Assembly: GCA_943787265.1 (NCBI GenBank)
Contig: CALSLT010000030.1
Location: 124,001-188,000, forward strand
Length of the DNA: 64,000 nt
DNA from: an uncultured Planctomycetaceae bacterium
GTDB lineage: Bacteria > Planctomycetota > Planctomycetia > Planctomycetales > Planctomycetaceae
Reading direction: 5' to 3'
The stretch's first letter is position 1, and each line of letters opens with the position of its first letter. Of the stretch, positions 49,223 through 56,704 are shown one piece after another. Position numbers and translations under genes: made by a program. Below the pieces are notes generated by a model. The model was given only the letters and a program-made list of their open reading frames with translations, was not told where the DNA came from and made no database searches.

Positions 49223-50929
49223 ATGTCACTTCGACCACAGAAATTGCTGGTGTTTGCGTGCGTCAGTCTGTTTGCCCTGGTCGCAAACGCACAGCAACCT
49301 GATCATGTTTATTTCAACGGAAAATTCCTGACAGTAGACGCGGATTTCTCGACAGCCGAGGCGGTTGCGGTCTCTGACGGGCAGATCAGTGCCGTGGGCA
49401 CCAATGCTGATATCCGCAACCTCGCCGGAAGTGAGACAACTCAGATCGATCTCGAAGGACGCACGGTGATTCCCGGTCTGATCGACAATCACATGCACTA
49501 CATGCGAGGGGCATCGCGGTGGCGATTTGAAGCAAGAATCGATGGCGTAACGTCGCGCATAAAAGCTCTGGAGATCATCGGCAACAAAGCGAAGCAAGCC
49601 GGCCCGGGGAAATGGGTGTTCGTACTTGGTGGCTGGAGCGAACAGCAGTTTGCTGATGCTCCAGGCGGATTTACCATCGAGGAACTTGACGCTGCCGCCC
49701 CCGACAATCCCGTATTTACCCAGAAGTCATATAGCCGAACGTACATGAACAGCCTGGCTACAAAAGAGTTGTCTCAATCCAGAGGCACAGGTGGCGGCAA
49801 CACAGTCGGCAACCGCTCAAATCGACAAGGGAACACAGGAAACTCAAGACGCAGCACAGGTCGCACGCAGGGAAACGGATCTCAGCAGGTACGAAGTTCA
49901 TCTCGGCGATCCGGCGGCGCCAGGACTGTCATCAACCAAGCGACACGCTTCGTCCCAGCGCGCTCCGACGAACAACGGGTTGACGACGTGAGCTACTTCA
50001 ACTCAGTCCTAAACCGCCACGGTCTTACGACGGTCTATGATGTCGGACGTGCATCGGACGGTAACTTCGATCCCGTTCAAACGCTCGCGAGCAACGGCCA
50101 CCTTACTCTACGGGTTTTCCATTCCCTTCGATATCAAGCCAACAATCCACTGGAAGCCAACGAAGCTGTTCGGATGATCGAGTCTTCCAAGCCTCGCTCG
50201 GGTGATCATTGGTTCGGCCTGATCGGCATCGGCGAACACACATACAACCCCTTGCATGACAGCAGCATGCGACAAAGTTTCTACGGCGACGATGTATGGG
50301 CCCAGTTCGATAAGCTCGCGATCGCCGCGGCTGCGGGCGGATGGCACATTCACGAACATGCGCAGCGAGATTCGACTGCTGCGCGAATGCTGGACATCGC
50401 CGAACGCATTAACAAAGTCTATCCGATGAAAGATCTGCGTTGGACGATCGCCCACTGCGATCTGATCTCGCGCGAGAGTATCGAACGGGCGAAGAAACTC
50501 GGAATAACGCTGGCCATCCACAACAAGACCGCGAAACCTGCGGTGGACGATCGTGACTCGCCGCCTGTTTCGTGGATGGAGGAAAGTGGCATTGTGTGGG
50601 GGCTCGGCTCTGACTCGACCGTTGTTTCGACCATCAACCCGTTTCACAGCCTGTGGTGGGTGACCAGCGGAAAAGTCTTTCCGAACAAAGCATCGATTCG
50701 CACACCAGTCTCTCGCCAGGCTGCCCTGACCGCTCATACGCGAAGCAATGCTTTCCTGATGTTCAAAGAAAAGGAACTGGGAAGCCTCGAAGTCGGCAAG
50801 TGGGCCGACATGGTCGTTCTCGACCGTGACTACATGACGATCGCAGTTGATAAAATTCGCGACATCAAGCCGGTAAAGACCATCGTTGGTGGAAAGATCG
50901 TTTATGAGTCCACGTCGAGCGAACGATAG
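49223..50929 (+). CDS. Amidohydrolase (YtcJ-like, Amidohydro_3) with internal low-complexity insertion
   Basis: 568 residues from ATG 49223, which has CAGGAGCG eight bases upstream; a longer frame from 49124 is not favoured. Signal peptide MSLRPQKLLVFACVSLFALVANA. Metal motif IPGLIDNHMHYMRG, then GGWSEQQFADAPGG, WHIHEHAQ, WTIAHCDLIS and the GLGSDSTV block. Between SLATKEL and RFVPARSDE (about residues 184-240) the family's usual ~50 residues of barrel are replaced by a Gly/Ser/Arg/Asn/Gln-rich run (SRGTGGGNTVGNRSNRQ … SSSRRSGGART). Either the enzyme has an unusual surface loop or part of the domain was lost; activity is uncertain. Confidence 0.82.
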   Translation: MSLRPQKLLVFACVSLFALVANAQQPDHVYFNGKFLTVDADFSTAEAVAVSDGQISAVGTNADIRNLAGSETTQIDLEGRTVIPGLIDNHMHYMRGASRWRFEARIDGVTSRIKALEIIGNKAKQAGPGKWVFVLGGWSEQQFADAPGGFTIEELDAAAPDNPVFTQKSYSRTYMNSLATKELSQSRGTGGGNTVGNRSNRQGNTGNSRRSTGRTQGNGSQQVRSSSRRSGGARTVINQATRFVPARSDEQRVDDVSYFNSVLNRHGLTTVYDVGRASDGNFDPVQTLASNGHLTLRVFHSLRYQANNPLEANEAVRMIESSKPRSGDHWFGLIGIGEHTYNPLHDSSMRQSFYGDDVWAQFDKLAIAAAAGGWHIHEHAQRDSTAARMLDIAERINKVYPMKDLRWTIAHCDLISRESIERAKKLGITLAIHNKTAKPAVDDRDSPPVSWMEESGIVWGLGSDSTVVSTINPFHSLWWVTSGKVFPNKASIRTPVSRQAALTAHTRSNAFLMFKEKELGSLEVGKWADMVVLDRDYMTIAVDKIRDIKPVKTIVGGKIVYESTSSER

Positions 50930-51052
50930 TCATGATTCAACGCTACAATCGCCCCCCCATGCAACCGGTGTTTTTGCTCCTGTCTGGTCGGCACGGGGTG
51001 AAACTTCGGCGGCGACGCAAACCGTCAATTTACGTTCGGTTTCCTGGCCGGA

Positions 51053-51095
51053 ACGCTTCACGGGGGTCAGGCTGAGTCTTCGGTTTTCAGGTCTT
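51053..51095 (+). repeat. Dispersed ~40-bp repeat, copy B
   Basis: ACGCTTCACGGGGGTCAGGC then TGAGTCTTCGGTTTTCAGG. Shares the core CTTCrCrGGGG…AGGC…TTCGGT with copies A and C. It abuts the stop codon of the RAYT C-terminal fragment and is inverted relative to that gene. Confidence 0.6.
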
Positions 51096-51483
51096 AATTG
51101 AACTCGATGTCTTCGATAACCTGGCGATACTCTGTCGATTTCTCTAAACGTAGTTTAGCACGGCGAATCAGATTGGATGCACTGTCGGGGTGAGCTAAAC
51201 CGAATCTCTTTGACAAGCTCGCAATCGTCTCGCCTGCCCAACGTCGACACAACAAGGCAGCAATTTCACGTCCCGCTGCCACACTTCGGAAGCCAATGTA
51301 CTCGCTGGAGCAGACCCCGTGGTAGAATGCCGTCTCCTCGATGATCTGCTCTGCTGTCGCGGCTTTGAGTCGGCGACTTGTCCGCTGTCGCTTTTGATCG
51401 TCGTCCGACTGCGCCAGTACGATCGCCTTCTTTAAGAATGACTCGCTGCCAGACACCCAGCACTGATCGCCGACATGAACGAA
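51094..51483 (-). pseudogene. C-terminal fragment of a RAYT (DnaA-C-like helix-turn-helix domain)
   Basis: Open frame of ~129 codons closed upstream by TAA (51484-51486) and TGA. No ATG; the first start-like codon is GTG at 51456. Sequence CWVSGSESFLKKAIVLA, AAGREIAALLCRRWAGETIA and SLSKRFGLAHPDSASNL, then IRRAKLRLEKSTEY, is the C-terminal tail of planctomycete Y1 transposases, whose last domain resembles the DNA-binding domain of DnaA. The catalytic N-terminal half is absent here. It could also be a domesticated small DNA-binding protein: the domain itself reads intact. Confidence 0.65.
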
Positions 51484-51798
51484 TTATCAGGATCGATGCG
51501 TCCTGCCTTGACGTATCATCGATAAGCGGCGGCAGGGCCGCCACGAGTACCAACATTCGTCGTGATCTCGTTTTGAACTGGATGTACGGCGCTGAGTCGA
51601 ACCGACGTTTCTTGTCCGCGCGTCGCGATGTGTTCCTCAATGAAGTCGTGATCAGACATTGATATCCCACTCTGTCTGTACTCGAGCCCGGATGACATGC
51701 GAGGCACCTCGCTTGGGGCTATGTGCTTTCGCCGCTCTGGGGTTGAAGTCCGGGAATCAAATGATCCCCCGTTCTCTAAGCGGCAATCACGGGCAGTC
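51484..51798. other. Non-coding stretch with a short palindrome
   Basis: Contains GCGAGG-ca-CCTCGC (about 51700-51713). No coding frame with protein features. Probably debris of the same decayed element as the fragment upstream. Confidence 0.3.
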
Positions 51799-52362
51799 TC
51801 ATCGCTCTGGACTTTCACCGGGGCGATAATCCAGTTCCAGCTCCAGAATCACGCCATCGTCGAGCAGCTCGACTTCGACTCGCCAGTCACCTGACCATGC
51901 CCTAACGTCATAGGCCTTTCGTCCCTGCACAGTCGCAGCCTTCACGCGAGTGAAATCCACAAAGGTGGCACCGTATGTCTCAGCGGCCTGCCTGGCACCT
52001 TCGACAACTGCGTTCGGAACGTCGCGCGGGTCGATCAGATGTTTGCCCTTGAGTGACCGATACGCGCTGCGTGTCTCCAGTTGAATCTGGAAGCGGTAAA
52101 TGTGTCGACCGGCTCCAAATCCTCGCAGTTTTACCTTGAGCTGAATCGGCTGCCCATCGGCGTCTCCTTCCAAACGGAATCTGTCAGGCTTCGTCACCAC
52201 ACGCTCGACAATGAAACTGGGAACGCGGCTTTGGACTTCGTCACGAACCAGGTCCGGAACTTCGTCGAATTGGATTTCCCGCGGCCGCTGTCGACGGTGG
52301 CTCAACCACGTGGCGACAGCGATCACGAGAAAAAGGCAACCAACGTAGAGAAACGGACTCAT
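51799..52362 (-). CDS. Membrane-anchored hypothetical protein
   Basis: 187 residues: one N-terminal membrane helix (SPFLYVGCLFLVIAVATWLS) then a soluble beta-rich domain with duplicated VPDLVRDEVQSRVPSF… and IVERVVTKPDRFRLEGDADGQ. No family recognised with confidence; PepSY-like repeats are suggested by the spacing but not proven. 51 bases downstream of the preceding membrane gene on the same strand, likely one unit. Confidence 0.55.
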   Translation of the reverse strand: MSPFLYVGCLFLVIAVATWLSHRRQRPREIQFDEVPDLVRDEVQSRVPSFIVERVVTKPDRFRLEGDADGQPIQLKVKLRGFGAGRHIYRFQIQLETRSAYRSLKGKHLIDPRDVPNAVVEGARQAAETYGATFVDFTRVKAATVQGRKAYDVRAWSGDWRVEVELLDDGVILELELDYRPGESPER

Positions 52363-52413
52363 CGGTCATCATCCAATCGGTCATTAACCTGGCAGCCTCA
52401 AAGAAGCCTGCAG

Positions 52414-53478
52414 TCAGTTTTGCGTCCCGCGAGTGACATCGTCCAACGGCACATTCAGAAAGCGGCTCAGTGTCAGTCCCGTTTCCGAGGCGGCCTGTCT
52501 TTCGGCATCGTGTGAGATGTTGATTCGGGGAAATCCGGGATCAGTCATCACAAGATTCAGTTGGACTGTTGAGTAGCTTGTGCCCCGCGGACGGTGCCGT
52601 GTGCGGCTTCCCTTTTGAATCGACTGACCGGGAATGAGTTGAAGTAACTTCACGTCTTCCAGCAGCAGTACACGTTTCTTCCAGCAGTTGGCAATCCGCA
52701 GTCGACCGGCCTGGCGGTCAAAGGTGAATGTTCTCGGCAGCAGAAGTAGCGCGAGCCCGACGATGACGAACGGAACAGGCAAAGCGAACGGGAATCCAAT
52801 CTCGATGAGCGTGGTGTCCTCGCTAAAGTCATAGATGCTCGGCGTCAGAAACCAGAACGCCGTCAGCAGGCTGTACCACAGCACTGGAAGGCCGAGGAAT
52901 GCCAATGGAAACATTCGGTCGCGAAGTGTCGGTCCAATCTTTAGAACGTCTTCGGTGTGTACTTTGACTTCTTTCGTCTGATAGCTGGCTGCAGCAACGT
53001 TCAGAGTTTCATCCACAGCCTGGCCGCGACCAAACGCCTCTCCCTCTAACGCATGCTCAAAATAGCGAAAGATGAACACACCAAAGAACGACGACAGGAA
53101 GACCGGCCAGGCGACGTACCAGCAGATGCGAAGGGACTGCATCGCCAGAACGACCACATCATTTGCGACGTTTTCACTGATAAGCAGCTTGAGCAGCCAG
53201 TCAATGATCCTGATTAGAAGCGGCCCCAGGAGTGAATGCACGACGAGCAACAGCATTCCGATCAGAACCCCAAGTACACACCACGCCTGTCCCTTTTTGT
53301 GGATAGGCCCTTTGAACAGCTCATCCAGACCTGTTCGCTGTAGCCACGACATGCCGACAATTCGGCGTGCTTCAGATTGCTGTTCACGTCTGGCGCTACG
53401 TTCCTCAAGCTGCTCGCGCTTCTTCGCCGCACGCTGCAGTCGGTCGCGTTTCTCGTTCTTTTTCTTACGACGACTCAT
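52414..53478 (-). CDS. Multi-spanning hypothetical membrane protein with basic coiled coil
   Basis: 354 residues. Residues 1-40 are Lys/Arg/Glu-rich and likely coiled coil (MSRRKKKNEKRDRLQRAAKK). Then four to five hydrophobic helices (VLGVLIGMLLLVVHSLLGPL, IRIIDWLLKLLIS, WPVFLSSFFGVFIFRYF, FPLAFLGLPVLWYSLLTAF, FPFALPVPFVIVGLALLLL). The C-terminal ~110 residues, FTFDRQAGRLRIANCWKK, form a cytoplasmic beta domain. No family recognised. Confidence 0.6.
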   Translation of the reverse strand: MSRRKKKNEKRDRLQRAAKKREQLEERSARREQQSEARRIVGMSWLQRTGLDELFKGPIHKKGQAWCVLGVLIGMLLLVVHSLLGPLLIRIIDWLLKLLISENVANDVVVLAMQSLRICWYVAWPVFLSSFFGVFIFRYFEHALEGEAFGRGQAVDETLNVAAASYQTKEVKVHTEDVLKIGPTLRDRMFPLAFLGLPVLWYSLLTAFWFLTPSIYDFSEDTTLIEIGFPFALPVPFVIVGLALLLLPRTFTFDRQAGRLRIANCWKKRVLLLEDVKLLQLIPGQSIQKGSRTRHRPRGTSYSTVQLNLVMTDPGFPRINISHDAERQAASETGLTLSRFLNVPLDDVTRGTQN

Positions 53479-53531
53479 ACAATGACTAAATCAGGTCGCT
53501 GGCAGCCTGTTGAAAATACGGCCCTGGGAGT

Positions 53532-53550
53532 CTGACGCGTCAGGCGTCAG
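53532..53550 (+). repeat. Short perfect hairpin
   Basis: CTGACGC-gtcag-GCGTCAG, preceded by GGAGT. Could be a REP-like hairpin; also overlaps an internal palindrome CTGACGCGTCAG. Lies upstream of the minus-strand membrane gene. Confidence 0.45.
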
Positions 53551-53614
53551 TGAGGACCAGAAGTCAGCGGCAACAGTGAAACAGGAACGCGTGGATGTTA
53601 TGTTGACATGATTC

Positions 53615-53679
53615 GTAGCGAAACTCGTCAAGAGTTTCGCCCACGGAAGGACGCCGAAAGTCTTGACGACTTTCGCTAC
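53615..53679 (+). repeat. BIME-like pair of inverted REP hairpins (GTAG … CTAC)
   Basis: First hairpin: GTAG (53615-53618) then CGAAACTC-gtcaa-GAGTTTCG (53619-53639). 15-base spacer. Second hairpin: CGAAAGTC-ttgac-GACTTTCG (53655-53675) then CTAC (53676-53679). Each stem is perfect over 8 pairs, and the two are inverse copies differing by the compensatory changes C/G at the stem base. The loops are reverse complements. A GTAG foot beside a REP hairpin is the element recognised by RAYTs in enterobacteria. No sequence of a coding gene overlaps it. Confidence 0.7.
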
Positions 53680-53770
53680 TTTTTATCGTAATACGGCAGT
53701 GGTTGTTACAGGTTATGCCGAGTCGCTCGCAGTCTCGTCGGGGCACCTTGCAAGACGGATGTTGCCAGCG

Positions 53771-54544
53771 TCAGTCGGCAATCACCAGACGCACGGTTCC
53801 CAGCAACCGGTCATCCCAGAACACGCTGACCGTGTCGGGAGACGCAGCCAGTTCGTCGATCCACTGTTCCAGACGAGGTCGGTCGAATTCACCGATCAGG
53901 TCCGTCACCGAATAGGCCAGCACGACGAGGCATGAACCATCCGGATCGTTCGGTTCATGGCCCAGCGGTGTCAGTCGAGTTTCTCGACCGCTGAACCCGA
54001 GGCGCAGATGTTGCAGAAGTGCGTCCGTAAGGTGATCCGGCGATTCTCCGGGTGAAGCTGAGACAATCAGGTCCACATTTCCGCGCAGGTCATCCTGCGT
54101 GAAGAGGTGTGCCGCCGTGAATGTCAGAGTTTCCTCGACGTCATGAACAACGACTTTCGCCGTCGCATCAATTTCGAGGTCGAGGTGCGCGGTTTACGAG
54201 GTCTCTTCTGGTGAGGCCGCAGCCTGGGCAGATGCCTCAGCCCAATGATCCGTCCGCCCCGTGAGTTCTTCTTCAAACCGAGGACCGTGTAGCTTGACCG
54301 CAAAGTCCTGAGCCGACTAGATGAACCAGCCCGTCACGAACCAGACCCCGGCGGCAAGAACAAGTCCGAACACTGAACAGACCGCGGCGATTCCCACCGC
54401 AGCCGGAACACCAACGTCGGCCGCCTGATTGAACGCCACGACGATCCCCGCCACAGAGAAAACGACTCCGGCCGCAGCGAACACGACGCGTGTCGCGTTC
54501 AGGCGTCGGATCCCGCTCTTCACTTTCTCAACTCGAATGTCCAT
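53771..54544 (-). pseudogene. Membrane-protein gene with two in-frame stops (candidate)
   Basis: One frame runs from MDIRVEKVKSGIRRLN (54544) through two hydrophobic segments (VVFAAAGVVFSVAGIVVAF, GIAAVCSVFGLVLAAGVWF) to TAG at 54317-54319. It continues SAQDFAVKLHGPRFEEEL to TAA at 54194-54196, then EIDATAKVVVHDVEETLTF and LIVSASPGESPDHLTDAL to the stop at 53771. All three pieces look protein-like and share a frame, but the link is inferred. The 75-residue N-terminal part alone could be a real small membrane protein. Confidence 0.4.
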
Positions 54545-54925
54545 CGCCTACTCTCCGTTGAGGTCCCCGAAACCGCTCCCGAGCGCGATGTACCTAGAGC
54601 AATGCCTGCTGCTCGACATCCGGTTCATCAAGCCGCCCCTCAAGACAGAGGGCTTCACAGGGGCAGGCTGGGTTTTCGGTTTTCCGGTCTAAACCGTGTT
54701 CAATATTGTATGAGCTAAACCCCACCTCTTCTCCATCGCTAAGATGGTCGCCCGTTTGAACTGACTTAGTTGGGGTTCACGGTTTGGGGAACTCGCTCGC
54801 GCCAAACGAAAACACCCCGCCACAGGCGTGAGCAGCGTTTCGCCAATTGCCTGCAATTGCGTTCACAAGGAATCACGATCCGACACCGAACCTACGAGTG
54901 GCTGACAGACGAAAACCCGACTCAA
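54545..54925. other. Gene-poor stretch holding dispersed repeat copy C
   Basis: Aside from the repeat at 54651-54691 I see no supported feature. An open frame on the plus strand has no protein character. Confidence 0.4.
54651..54691 (+). repeat. Dispersed ~40-bp repeat, copy C
   Basis: GGCTTCACAGGGGCAGGCTG then GGTTTTCGGTTTTCCGGTC. Third copy of the element at 45321-45357 and 51053-51095. No RAYT fragment is recognised within 3 kb of it. Confidence 0.6.
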
Positions 54926-55090
54926 CTATTTGCCCAGGCGTTCGGGCTTGCAGACCAGTTTCTTCTCGTTTGATGTGCGACCACATTTGGTGCAAACGTG
55001 CGTCGGGTCGCAGACAAACTTCTTGTAAGTCTTGAAGTCAGACTTCAACAACTTCTTCAGTTCGCAAAGCGTTCTGGCCATTGGACGACT
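54926..55090 (-). CDS. Small Cys-rich (zinc-ribbon-like) protein
   Basis: 54 residues from ATG 55090 (MSRPMARTLCELKKLLKSDF). The C-terminal half has CDPTHVCTKCGRTSNEKKLVC: four Cys plus one earlier (RTLC), CxxC in the middle, compatible with a single zinc site. Basic helix before it. I recall similar short proteins in planctomycetes but cannot verify. Start uncertain between 55090 and 55081; upstream ATG at 55114 also possible. Confidence 0.5.
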   Translation of the reverse strand, partial: SRPMARTLCELKKLLKSDFKTYKKFVCDPTHVCTKCGRTSNEKKLVCKPERLGK

Positions 55091-55278
55091 CATCCGAAAT
55101 ACGAGCAAAACCATGCTGAGCGTGACTTCCGTGCCCCGCCTTCCAGCAGTCTGTGAGCATCAAGAGCAACTATCGCCGCCAAAACGGCCAGTACGCAACT
55201 GAGACTCAGTCGCAACACGATACGAAAGTCGACAAGAATGTCAACGCAATTGAATGAAACAAGCAGCCTGAGCCTCTG

Positions 55279-55590
55279 AATCCCAAACTTCTGCCAACTC
55301 ATGAAGAATCAGCCGATGACTGACGACTCCTCAACTTCCATCGGCCAGCAACAACAAAGCGATACCTGATCGACCAAGTCTAGGAGTTGTCTTTCAAGTC
55401 TCCGATCGCAGCGACAATCTTTGGCTCGCCGCTGCTATCCAGATCAGAAACCGTGAATGGGCCAATCTGTTTTGATTCCGGAGCCGCGAACAGCAGCTGT
55501 GGCGATCCGAATTCGGGCTTGCCTGGAGCAGGCTCCATATATGGGGAGGGCATTCCTGACATCCAGTTCTCCCGCGCCCTATATGCACCA
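55279..55590 (+). repeat. Direct repeat DR1 (FG-GAP 3'-end-derived)
   Basis: About 310 bp, strongly similar to 56804-57140. Key shared block: GGAGTTGTCTTTCAAGTCTC … ATCTTTGGCTCGCCG … GAATGGGCCAATCTG. On the minus strand it encodes APGKPEFGSPQLLFAAPESK and QIGPFTVSDLDSSGEPKIVA, the C-terminal FG-GAP-like motif, and ends in TAG after DLKDNS. No 5' part of an FG-GAP gene accompanies it. Confidence 0.75.
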
Positions 55591-55809
55591 CTGTGTTCGG
55601 TGTTGGCTCGTTGTTCACAAGTCAATGTTCGTTAGGCTGGAGAATTCTCAATCATAGTGCGTCAATCGAATCTCAGTCGGTCGGAAGTCCGCAAGCGCCC
55701 ATCTGCCACAACTGGCGATTGTTAGAAATCGATCTGCCATTGCAGTAGCCTGCTCGCGACAATCAGACAACTTCATTCCCTGGCACACACTTCCTTCCAG
55801 AGTCACATC

Positions 55810-56689
55810 ATGAAACGACGAGAATTCCTGGCCACAACGGCCGCGACAGCCGCGATGATCTCTCGCCCTCAGTCAATTTTTGCCCTTGAGTCCGACAATA
55901 TGTACCGCAAGGAAATTGGCATTCAGCTTTACACGCTGCGGAACGAGATCAACAAAGACGTCAAAGCGACGATCAAAGCAGTGGCGGATGCCGGCTACAA
56001 ACAGGTTGAGTGTTACGGCTTCCCCAACGCCGACAAGATGATCGCCGCCGCTCGTGAGAACGGGCTGGCCATCAACTCAACGCACTTCGACTGGGACTCA
56101 GTCGTCAATCCGGATCAAAAGGGAGTCCGTCCCTTCAGCGAAGTCCTCGACAAGGCCAACGACGCCGGCATCAAACATCTGGTCGTCCCGTATCTGGCGG
56201 ACAAGAATCGAAAAACTCTGGACGACTACAAGCTGGTCTGCGAACGCTGCAACAAGGGAGCAGAGCAAGCGAAGAAGGCGGGCATCCAGCTTTCTTACCA
56301 CAACCATTCCTTCGAGTTCCAACCGCTCGAAGGCGGCGTCACCGGTTACGAGACCATGATCAAAGAGTTCTCGCCGGACATGCACTTTGAAGTCGACGTC
56401 TTCTGGATTCAGCTCGGCGGTAAAGACCCCGGTCGATATGATCCGACAACTGAAGGGCCGAGTCTCCCAACTGCATCTCAAAGATTTGAATAAGTCGATC
56501 AAAGCACCGATGTTTTCTGGAGTCCCGAAGGAAGCATTCGAGGAGCTCGGAGACGGCGTGATCGGCATGGAGCCAATCATCAAAGCTGCTGAAGAAGCCG
56601 GAGTAAAAATCTGCCACGTCGAGCAGGATCATTCGCCGCATCCCATCAAGAGTATCCAGCAAAGCATCTCTCACTTGAAAACGCTTTGA
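55810..56689 (+). pseudogene. Sugar phosphate isomerase/epimerase (xylose isomerase-like TIM barrel), frameshifted
   Basis: Tat leader MKRREFLATTAATAAMISRP then IGIQLYTLRNEINKD, the start of the AP-endonuclease-2 TIM barrel. LSYHNHSFEF and HFEVDVFWIQLGGKDP give metal ligands. After GGKDP the reading frame changes: PVDMIRQLKGRVSQLHLKDLN, and later ICHVEQDHSPHPIKSIQQS, are read in the other frame. One surplus base in GACCCCGGTCG (56425-56435) accounts for it; corrected, the product is ~292 residues, the usual family length. Between two direct repeats. Homopolymer-adjacent lesion: assembly error possible. Confidence 0.82.
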
Positions 56690-56704
56690 GAGGACGTTGC
56701 GAGT

